A DNA stretch of 64,000 nt. It comes from Adineta vaga (taxonomy: Eukaryota > Rotifera). The notes under the pieces are model-generated. The model saw only the letters and a list, made by a program, of their open reading frames with translations, was not told the origin of the DNA and did not search any database. The position numbers were made by a program, and so were the translations under genes. This document shows, in pieces, positions 56,224 through 64,000 of the stretch; the stretch's first letter is position 1, and each line of letters begins with the position of its first letter. The stretch is from the NCBI GenBank assembly GCA_021613535.1, contig CP075493.1, positions 14,074,001 to 14,138,000 of the forward strand, in the 5' to 3' direction.

Positions 56224-56565
56224 ACAAAACAATGGATGTGGATATGGATGTCATACAGCAGCTTATCGAGGAAGATTCTAGACTAACTATACACGGTGCT
56301 TAGCAGAGCGACTTGAGTGCTCTCATACTACAGTGGAAATATATCTGGGTGAATTAGGCAAAACGTGGGCATACAGTGTATGGATACCAAATGATTTGTC
56401 ACACTCACCCCTGCAATACAGGGTTGATACTTGTATGAAATTAATGACATCTCACCGCAACTTCCAATAGTTCCAAAATCTTATTACCGACGATGAAAAT
56501 TGGGTGCTACATGTTAATCATATACGCAAGCATGACACACTCATTCCTTCTGATGAATGTGAGTA
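56224..56565 (+). pseudogene. mariner-type transposase relic
   Basis: Broken frames spell pieces of a mariner transposase: VIQQLIEEDSRLTIH, a helix-turn-helix part (RLECSHTTVEIYLGELGKTW), DLSHSPLQYRVDTC and LITDDENWVLHVNH. The last is the motif around the first catalytic Asp of the DDD enzymes (normally T-G-D-E-K/R-W). There are stops and frame changes, and the rest of the catalytic domain is missing. No terminal repeats identified. Confidence 0.7.
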
Positions 56566-57278
56566 ATGTCAGCCTATATAGATTCAACCATGTGTATTAG
56601 ATTATTTGAAACATTTCAGTATTTTATTCTGTATGCCTTTAAACACTTCTCGTGCATAAATGATAAACTATAATCTATATTCATCATTTTGAGCAAAAAC
56701 ACCACCCAAGAGTATTTATTGATTTTTATAGTAATTTCCATAAATCAACAAATATACAAACCTTAGACACATCGAGCAAAGCTTACATCTGTTTATTTCA
56801 GTGGATTTAAAACTCAATAAAGTCTAATAAGTAATAGTTTATTCTCTGTTCGTAAGATATTTACATTGATATTAGTGTGACTGATTGTTTTATCAAGAAT
56901 GTTACTTATTCTTGAACGTATTGTAGATGAATTCGCAACAGAAAAGCCAAAAATATCATGACAAACTTCATCATATTTCATCTGACGTTTGATTTTCTTT
57001 GCATTTCAGGCACATTCAAGATCTGATGATCAACTGGTCTAGACCATTATTAACAAATTCAATGTTCTCTTCTACATTTTATATTTTGTGTAAATATTCT
57101 TTGTTTTTCCTATGCAATCAATTCTCTTCCGATTTGAGAAAAAAAGAGTAAGCTTTAGAAAATAATTAGTGAAAACTCGATCGGTTACGGGAAAAAAGAA
57201 AAAAAGATTTTATTGCATAGATTTTTATTAGAAACAAAGTATTTTTCTATTACATTCAACGACGTTTCTGCGTAAAGA
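56566..57278. other. Intergenic
   Basis: AT-rich; promoter region of the proline-rich protein gene at its right end. Confidence 0.4.
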
Positions 57279-57551
57279 ATGTCTTACAACCAAGCACCAC
57301 CACCGTATTCAGGAGAGCCGCATACAAATACTCAAGGTCCTCAACCATATCCAAATCATCCACCCTATATGAATCCTTATCCATATGGAGGAGGAGGATC
57401 ACCGGTTATTATCATGCAACAACAACAACAACAACAACATCAAGTTATTGTACGACCATCAGGAACTAATCATGCTGTATGTTGTCTGATTTGTATTCTA
57501 ACAGGTGGCTTGAGTATTCCTTGTTGGATTTATGGCTGTATTACGGATTAA
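57279..57551 (+). CDS. Small proline-rich membrane protein with a PPPY motif
   Basis: 90 residues, single exon. The N-terminal half is Pro/Tyr/Gly-rich and begins with QAPPPYSG, a PPxY motif of the kind bound by WW domains of Nedd4-type ubiquitin ligases. A poly-Gln tract follows. The C-terminal quarter is hydrophobic and Cys-rich (VCCLICILTGGLSIPCWIYGC), probably a membrane hairpin or palmitoylated segment. The layout recalls small endosomal adaptors such as BRI3 and LITAF-like proteins, but the zinc-binding cysteines of LITAF are not evident. Likely role: membrane-associated adaptor (inference). Confidence 0.72.
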   Translation: MSYNQAPPPYSGEPHTNTQGPQPYPNHPPYMNPYPYGGGGSPVIIMQQQQQQQHQVIVRPSGTNHAVCCLICILTGGLSIPCWIYGCITD

Positions 57552-57670
57552 ACAATCATTCTAAGACTTTACCATTTTTTCTTTCGTAATTATATCAAAT
57601 TATTCAGAACGAAAATCAGTGATCTCTAATATTTTTCAATATCTTTAAATAAAATTTATTCATAGAAACC

Positions 57671-57690
57671 ATCTTGAGGGCGTGGGTGAG
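57671..57690 (+). repeat. Dispersed G-rich telomere-like motif
   Basis: ATCTTGAGGGCGTGGGTGAG, sharing the TCTTGAGGG start with the copy at 25731. Confidence 0.4.
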
Positions 57691-57712
57691 ACGAAAAACA
57701 AATATATTTATT

Positions 57713-59452
57713 TTATTGAATCCATAGTGCGATAGAAATACAATCTCGATAAATGTGAAATTTGCTGATGGAGCATGTCGTTGGTAGTTGAGAAAATAAG
57801 CAGTCCTTTATTTTAGTTTCAGTCGTTGACGATAAATTTTCAGTTTTACAAGTGATAGTCAATGCTCGAAGATTGGCCATAGTGCTGAGAAGATATATTA
57901 AATTTGTTGAAGATTTTAAAACCATACCAGACAAAACTTCACATTGACGACCAAGTGATGATTGAGCAAATATAACACAATCTTCATCATCCACAATATA
58001 CATTGGAGCAAAATCACGGTCAGATACATAAAAATAAAATCGACGAATTGACTTACTCCTAAGTTTTGACAATTGTAAAAAATCATATTTAAATGGATCA
58101 GGAATAATAAATTCATAGAGATGAGGTGTTAGATCAAATAATTGTTGAAGGTCTGTCTCATTTCTATATCTATCAAATAAGCATAATGACGTCAAATACT
58201 TCAATGTTGAAATACTACTGCAAAAGTATTCATGTATCGGTAGTGAAATAGTAAGTTCTTGAATATTTGGGAAAATAACGGGATGTATATCTAGTTGTTG
58301 TTTTTCGTCTGAAATTTTAGAAATAAATTTGCATACTTTATGAAATATCCAATATTCTCGTTTATCATCAGGACTAGTCCATTTTGATCGTCCGTTTTCT
58401 ATAGTCTTGAATATACTAAACCAATATGGCAACGTATATATGAGACCACTATTTGAATTCCAATCACATCGAACAAACCATCGGTGTTCATCAAGCCAGA
58501 ATGGTGTTCGAAATGTATCAATAATTTCATCAATTCGTTTTTCTTTGTCACTAACATTGTAAACTGAAATATGCATTTTAAATCGGAATATTTTAAGTTT
58601 TGGTAAATGATCAATGATTATCTGTTTCCATTCATGTCCTGTAAAATAAGATATTTCCATATCAATAATTAAACAACATAAATTCGACATATTTTGCAAA
58701 AGATTATTTAATGAATGTAATGAATTACGAAACACGAAGTTTAACGTCGTAAGTGACGAAAATACAATGGGATTTATTTCATTAATACTTTCACAATGAA
58801 TTTTTAGCGCTAAATTTTGAAGATATAATGTACATTGAAAGAGATATATCAGATTACGGTATTGATAGGAAGCAGTCGTGCCAATTGATAAGTATTTAAG
58901 GGTATTTGAAACGACTATTATTTTACTGAAATCGATATTGATGTTATCAAAGGACGTAAGAACAAGGTGTTTAAGTTTTGGTAAAGCCCATATTTGATTC
59001 CAGTAATAGGATGTATTTTCATCTTGATGAGGAATAGAACAATGGGTCATATTAAGATAAATCAAATTTTTAAGATGATGAATATTGTTGAGTACGTTAA
59101 CTGTTTCATCGTTTGATAGTTTAATCAATGTAATAGATTGTAAACGAATGAACTGAACGAATGTAAAATTAAACGAAAGAAAAATTGAAGGTAAATTTGG
59201 AGTTATATCAGAATTTACAAGGCAAAGTAATGCAACTCGATCAAGTATCGATGGAAGATATTGTTGGCAAACAATTTGAAAATCTTGTCTGGATATATAT
59301 TGAAAATTGAAACGATGTTTTCGATACAATTGATAAAGTAGGATGTTAAAACGAGAATTAATATTATGAAAAGCATTAAATAATGGTAAACTATCAAAAT
59401 ATTCGAAAAGTTCTAATAAGATCTCATTTGGTAACGATTCAAACTGCATCAT
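57713..59452 (-). CDS. F-box protein with degenerate leucine-rich repeats
   Basis: 579 residues, intronless. The N-terminus FESLPNEILLELFEYFDSLP is a clear F-box start (the Skp1-binding helix region). About 20 weakly conserved leucine-rich repeats follow (for example LPKLKHLVLTSFDNI, LPKLKIFRFKM, FPNIQELTISLP). Such proteins recruit substrates to SCF ubiquitin ligases; the target is unknown. The architecture is common as an expanded family in bdelloids. The 3' end lies close to a telomere-like G-rich motif at 57671-57690. Confidence 0.82.
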   Translation of the reverse strand: MMQFESLPNEILLELFEYFDSLPLFNAFHNINSRFNILLYQLYRKHRFNFQYISRQDFQIVCQQYLPSILDRVALLCLVNSDITPNLPSIFLSFNFTFVQFIRLQSITLIKLSNDETVNVLNNIHHLKNLIYLNMTHCSIPHQDENTSYYWNQIWALPKLKHLVLTSFDNINIDFSKIIVVSNTLKYLSIGTTASYQYRNLIYLFQCTLYLQNLALKIHCESINEINPIVFSSLTTLNFVFRNSLHSLNNLLQNMSNLCCLIIDMEISYFTGHEWKQIIIDHLPKLKIFRFKMHISVYNVSDKEKRIDEIIDTFRTPFWLDEHRWFVRCDWNSNSGLIYTLPYWFSIFKTIENGRSKWTSPDDKREYWIFHKVCKFISKISDEKQQLDIHPVIFPNIQELTISLPIHEYFCSSISTLKYLTSLCLFDRYRNETDLQQLFDLTPHLYEFIIPDPFKYDFLQLSKLRSKSIRRFYFYVSDRDFAPMYIVDDEDCVIFAQSSLGRQCEVLSGMVLKSSTNLIYLLSTMANLRALTITCKTENLSSTTETKIKDCLFSQLPTTCSISKFHIYRDCISIALWIQ

Positions 59453-59663
59453 TTGTTTGGATTCTAATGCAATCGTATGTTTGTCCTTGTGACTTTGTTT
59501 TTTATTCTTTTACTATTCTCTTTATTTGATTATTGGTTGGTTGAGATAAAGGTTTCTTTTGCTTTCTGCATTATCGAGTAGGTTTTTTATTAAAATCAAA
59601 AAAAGATCATCCGAGAAGAAAAATATCACAAAATCTTGTTCAAAATGTCTTTTTTCATCATCA

Positions 59664-60722
59664 TCATTTTGGTTTAGGAGGAGGATAAAATGTAAATTCT
59701 GGTGTTCGAATAATGCCAGAATCCGCACTATCTTCCTCTTGTTTGTTAGCAACAGCATTTGCCTTCTCTCGTGATTGAACCCATGCTTTAGCAATAGCTC
59801 GTTTCGTAGCATCATCGCCATTTTCATACATTTCCTCAACTGCATCCATAAATCCTTCGTTTGAGCCTCTCAAACGATCCAATTTTGGCAATGCTCTATA
59901 TCAGATAATCAGTGAAATTAATTTTATTCAACAGTAAATATAACTTACTCCAGTGCTGATTTCTTTTCCTCTTTTAAAAGGCTTCCCCAATTTTTTGATT
60001 CAACTTTTCGTAAAGATAAAATCACCATATCTTTTTTCACCTAAATATATGATAAGACAAATTAAACAAGCATTCAATATTTGAAGCGAACTTTAAAAGT
60101 CGATTGATCCGGTTGAATGTCATGCAGAAGATGAACTCGTTTCAACGAATAATTAATATTTTTTAGATTTTGAATTTGTAGATAAAAGCCACTATAATAG
60201 ACTAAATTACAAAAGTATAAAACTCGATGACGATCTTACTTTTTCTCAAATGAACATTGAATCTGGCTTTCTGGTAAATCTCCAACACCATCGAGATTTT
60301 GAACGTAAACTTTCACAAATTTATCACTTTGATCCCATGCTATGATCAATCATAATAAAGAATATAGAAATAGAAATAATCAGAGCACTCGTGTCCTACC
60401 ATAAACTGTTATATCTTTTGTATATGAATGAGTAGGGTTTGGTAAGGTATTGGATTTTTGTTCGGCTGCTTTAACAGCAGCTTGTTGTTGCTGCTTCTGC
60501 AACTTTTCTTGCAATTGAGTTAATTCTTTTTCCAATTTCTGTTGATGTACTCCTAACATTTGTATAATTCGAGGTTGAGTAGTTTGCTCGATTAAACGTT
60601 TAAGTTCATCAATATCAGTGCTGACCTATGATGAACGAAATATTCGCGTGAATAATAAATTTCAAAAAACAAATCAACTATGAATTGTCTCATACTTCTT
60701 GTATCTGTTCATCAAGCGTCAT
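59664..60722 (-). CDS. CACYBP: Calcyclin-binding protein / Siah-interacting protein (CacyBP/SIP), six exons
   Basis: Adaptor linking Siah ubiquitin ligase, Skp1 and S100 proteins, and a possible phosphatase partner. Exons run from ATG 60722 (27-nt first exon) through 60625..60400, 60339.. and smaller exons to 59895..59664. The N-terminal helical hairpin (DELKRLIEQTTQPR, then a long Gln/Lys coil) is followed by a CS domain (DQSDKFVKVYVQNLDGVG; IQNLKNINYSLKRVHL). The SGS domain (NEGFMDAVEEMYENGDDATKRAIAKAW) ends the protein. This order is that of metazoan CacyBP, and the length (about 230-240 residues) agrees. A vertically inherited eukaryotic gene, apparently intact. Confidence 0.9.
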
Positions 60723-61371
60723 CTTGTCTATTATTTAAAATTCAATACACTAGATACTCTTTTGAATTGTAATAAACAACTCTGGTCTGGTTGGAAAAAA
60801 AATCGGTTTATATTTGTCGACCATGATTGAGCGAGAAAAAAACCTATCACAGAGGATCGATAGAATAACAAATCTGACAAGAAAAGGTGACCAGCAAGTA
60901 GCGCTATCTGTTGAAATAAACAGAACTATAGTATAGTATTATTAAACACATCGATGTTTGTCTGTAATTATTTATTGATTAAAAGATATATCTCTATAAG
61001 AAGAATTCGATATTAAAATACTGTGACGCTTAATACGGATTCTTTACGTTTTGGTTGATCTTGTTTATCATCGTTTCGAAGAAATAAATAAAACAGTTAT
61101 ATTGTTAAATTTTTGACAAGTTAAACATGCTTGAGTTGCATAATTAAAATTAGGCCTTTGGGAACAAATCATATGTTGTACAATAGCAATCCATCCCATT
61201 CCCAAAGCATAGTAACAATCAGTCCCCAAGTAATGTGTTCTATTGGGGCGAGGGTGGGTGAGGGTGTGGGTTGTAAAAGATCATTTGGTAAAGGTCCTTC
61301 ATTTAGAATAATTGGATGTATATTTAACGTGATTAAATAGTTCGTCGCTTACCCACATTCATTTGTGCAGC
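60723..61371. other. Intergenic
   Basis: No gene; contains the strongest G-rich telomere-like stretch of the window (61246-61272, several GGGTG units). The + ORF at 61131-61340 overlaps it and is not believed. Confidence 0.4.
61246..61272 (+). repeat. Dispersed G-rich telomere-like motif
   Basis: A run of five GGG tracts including GAGGGTGGGTGAGGGTGTGG; could form a G-quadruplex. Confidence 0.45.
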
Positions 61372-62278
61372 TTATGAGTTTAAATTCGTTACTTCTTGAT
61401 TAAAACACATCCAGAAGAGTGGAAAGAAGACAAATACTCGACATGCATGAAGAGTTTGTTTCTCTAGTTTCCATAGATTTCTTAGTGCAGCGTATGTCAC
61501 ATGAAATGCACGAACAACTAATGAACCAGTTGCTGTTATTAATTCTGCAATAAACGCACCGAAATTTTCTGCCCAATAAAACCAATTGAAAAAAGATTGA
61601 ATAGTCCTATAAATTAACGCAAACGAATAGTTCAAACAAGAAGTACGATTTACATGTACACATACATTTCAGGACTAATAATTTTTCTTTGTCCTTTGAT
61701 AACTAAATAAAAACAAGAGATTATGATTTCAAAATTGACATTTCATCTTCACCTTTGATTACAGGTAATTTTCTTATATATTGTTCAGCCATCAATGGAC
61801 TCATTATTGATTTAAATGCACCGACTGGCACTCCAGGAAATCCTATTCCCACTTTGCTTAATTCAGGAATACTGGTTAATACAAGAACTATCAAACCAAA
61901 AAAATAGATAAAAGATGCAACAGTTAATGTTTTGTATTTGCCACAAAATTAATCGGCACTGATCGCTGCACCGATTGGTGATAAATTACATAAACAAGAG
62001 TAGGACATTGTCACTTCTGTGTCCATTTTTCTACCATAACCAAGCGCTCCTGGTTGTTTTTCGCCGTGAGTTGGTATTAGAAATTGAATATAGTTCTGAA
62101 ATACGATATACGTACCAAAATAAACAAATTGTTCACACAATTGACCAAAAATTAAAAGTCAGGCAGTGGATGGAAATCGATTATAAATATGTTCGAGCGT
62201 CGTCAATTCATTCTGTGTCGGTTCAATTTCAGTCTGTTTTTCATCATTTGTATCATCTATCATTGATGTGTTCATCAT
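61372..62278 (-). pseudogene. PTR2/POT-family oligopeptide transporter, decayed
   Basis: Proton-coupled peptide transporter, closest in feel to fungal PTR2. Recognisable pieces in order are QLCEQFVYFGTYIVFQNYIQ, the QPGALG loop, GKYKTLTVASFIYFFG, GAFKSIMSPLMAEQYI, FFNWFYWAENFGAFIAEL and ACRVFVFFPLFWMCFNQE. A TGA at about 62145 sits where the family has Trp, and a TAA at about 61951 sits after GAAISAD. The segment between IAEL and GSLVVRAF lacks the usual helices, as if deleted. The gene stops soon after helix 7, missing the C-terminal half. Small introns remain (near 61650-61760), showing it was once a normal gene here. Confidence 0.72.
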
Positions 62279-62531
62279 TTTCGTTCGAAAATCACATATG
62301 CAACTGAATCGTTCAGATGTTATATTTAGAAATAATCACTCATAGTTCATCTCTATACGAACAAAAACTACGATTGAACATCCGATAATAAAGAATTCAA
62401 AACTTATTACAAAAAAAAACTCATTCACATTTTGAATCACATAATTAAATATTCTTTGAAGTTAAACCATATACTTCGATTATTTCGTTTAATAAATTCC
62501 TCCAACCCTAAATCATATAATTATGTTTAAC

Positions 62532-63575
62532 TTATGTATTGAATTTTTGAAATGGACAAATTTTATCTACCATTTTTTCATGTAAACTTGCATAAATTGG
62601 ATCTTGCACTAAAATTAAATGAACAGAATGAAATTCCGATTGAGGTACTTTTGGAAATAAATGATGAATCTATATAAGAAAAAAAAAACAAGATTTTCAT
62701 CGTTATTTCTGAATTAGGAAAACTCTTCTTACCATATGATAATGTTCATTATGTATTCCGAAGAAAAAATTCCATAACCATCCACAAATTCTATTACGTG
62801 TCATATAAATATCAATCCGTTCAAAAGAGTAATGAAAAGAATTTTAAAAAAAAAGAGAAGAAAAAAAACAATTCTTATCAATGGATAATGTTCAAGTAAT
62901 TTAATAAATGATCCGATCCACACATGTCTTGTCAGATAAGGAATAAACCGAAATAAACATAGCTTAATCAAATTCTTCGTAGAGATAAAAAAATATCAAC
63001 CATCCAATTAACTAAATACTTCGAATACATGTTTCATATTTATCTTCAACCTAAAAATATTCATTTTTCTCTCAAAATACAACTGATTTCATTGATAATC
63101 AAATACACGAAATAATTCCATGATGATATAGGTGAAAAAAGATTTCGTAGATATTTTTTAATATTTTCCTTTGTTCGTTCTTCACCACAAGTGTCACTGC
63201 CATGAAAACTTTGAAAGATGAGATAACCAGATGAAAATGTTCCGAGAAAGTAATTTAAATACTGATTCGATGCAAAACAATGATGTGTTGCTTGATGTAG
63301 ACAATTAGCAAGACCACGTTGTCGAGCACTAACAATACAAACTGAGATGAAATAGATCATTATTTCTAAAAAATAATACGAATAATAATGAATATAAACA
63401 TATTTTGAAAGATAAATCGATAGAAATATAATTGACCAATCTTCAATTAAGGATAATAAACCATATTGTATTATTTACTTTCTGTGTAATTGTATTGTTG
63501 AAGTACTTGTGCACGAATTGATTCATTAAAACGATATCGTTTAAATGCTTTAATCTTCTTCACTTCGATATTCAT
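62532..63575 (-). CDS. Fatty acid desaturase-like protein with abnormal second His box
   Basis: A membrane di-iron enzyme family. Several exons from ATG 63575. The N-terminus is MNIEVKKIKAFKRYRFNES. Box 1 reads RGLANCLHQATHH (HxxxH), followed by NQYLNYFLGTFSSGYLIFQSF. The region that should carry HxxHH instead reads FHGSDTCGEERTKEN, with only one His. Then come a membrane part, RHVWIGSFIKLLEHYPL, MTRNRICGWLWNFFFG and box 3, HNEHYHM joined across an intron to IHHLFPKVP, ending KMVDKICPFQKF. Order and termini fit bacterial-type desaturases. Either an exon or deletion near 63190-63215 was missed or the protein has lost metal ligands; exon joins in 62820-63060 are uncertain. Confidence 0.65.
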
Positions 63576-63815
63576 GATAAATGTACAACAAATGAATAGT
63601 TCATCTTTCGTTTATATATACGTAGAAGATCATTTGATTGATAGAGAATCGATTTTGACATGGTACATGACGTCATTTTGGTTGTTGTGGTTTTTTTTAA
63701 TGAATAATAAATGTCGAATACTATGAGATGTCCTTGTAAGCATGATGCATAGTATCTATAGGTGAGGTGTAGGGAAAATCGCATTCCCCATTCATGGGCG
63801 TATTGTTGAGATATG

Positions 63816-64000
63816 TTAATCTTGGAAAAAAACGAAAGAAAAAGGTGTGTTAATTAACTCTTGTAAAATTTGACAAAAAGTCTCAATTTCTTCTTCTGTA
63901 TTGAAATAATGAATTGAAGTTCGAATCATTTGATTTAAATTTCGTGCTGTCATATCGATTAATGTATGATGACGAACTGCAACTGAAATATCTACATGTT
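63816..64000 (-). CDS. Class V aminotransferase C-terminus (partial, cut by the window end)
   Basis: The frame from the window edge reads VAVRHHTLIDMTARN, then MIRTSIHYFNTEEEIETF, and ends at TAA 63816-63818. The R-x-S-x-HYFNTEEEI ending is typical of class V PLP-dependent aminotransferases (cysteine desulfurase / isopenicillin epimerase-like). The PLP lysine lies outside the window, so the exact type is open. Confidence 0.65.
   Translation of the reverse strand, partial: HVDISVAVRHHTLIDMTARNLNQMIRTSIHYFNTEEEIETFCQILQELINTPFSFVFFQD

Noticed and set aside
1-64000. tRNA, rRNA or other structural RNA genes
   Set aside because: No cloverleaf with A/B boxes or rRNA-like conserved stretch was recognised by eye; a covariance-model scan would be needed to exclude small RNAs.

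Overview
The window looks like an animal nuclear genome, most likely a bdelloid rotifer (Adineta/Rotaria type). The evidence is a strongly AT-rich background, many very short GT-AG introns (41-75 nt), compact genes on both strands, and animal families (Ly6, STEAP, GPCRs, M1 aminopeptidase, ABCC transporter, CacyBP). These sit among genes of bacterial or fungal type that nevertheless carry introns (MalQ amylomaltase, DyP peroxidase, bilirubin-oxidase-like multicopper oxidase, PTR2-like transporter). One LTR retrotransposon carries an exonuclease ORF3 of a kind reported from bdelloids. The species assignment is inference.

Layout. 0.5-2 kb: Ly6-like protein and a secreted antistasin/WAP inhibitor. 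4.4-6.3 kb: intron-bearing MalQ. 8-20.5 kb: a redox/metal block with a STEAP metalloreductase, then two head-to-head genes. My exon tracing gives these two genes the same N-terminal module (membrane anchor plus an unrecognised domain) joined to two unrelated oxidative enzymes: a multicopper oxidase on the minus strand and a DyP peroxidase on the plus strand. This is the most interesting object in the window. 21.4-25 kb: M1 aminopeptidase. 26-30 kb: intronless ABCC transporter. 30.8-34.8 kb: two orphan GPCRs and a GNAT acetyltransferase. 36-39 kb: a decayed membrane-protein gene. 39-40 kb: repeats. 41-42 kb: a secreted unknown.

42891-53982 is a complete Ty3/Gypsy-type LTR element with a 5-bp target duplication. 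It has gag, pol behind a -1 slippery site, and a DEDDy exonuclease ORF3. It also holds a degraded GH13/SLC3-like host-gene fragment and a nested MULE DNA transposon with an apparently intact transposase. Several lesions in gag and pol suggest this LTR copy is dead.

54.5-64 kb: a third GPCR, a mariner relic, a proline-rich small membrane protein, an F-box protein, CacyBP/SIP, a PTR2-family pseudogene, a fatty acid desaturase with an abnormal histidine box, and the C-terminus of a class V aminotransferase cut by the window end.

Exon joins were traced by hand from splice consensus, reading-frame phase and family similarity. No transcript data were available.
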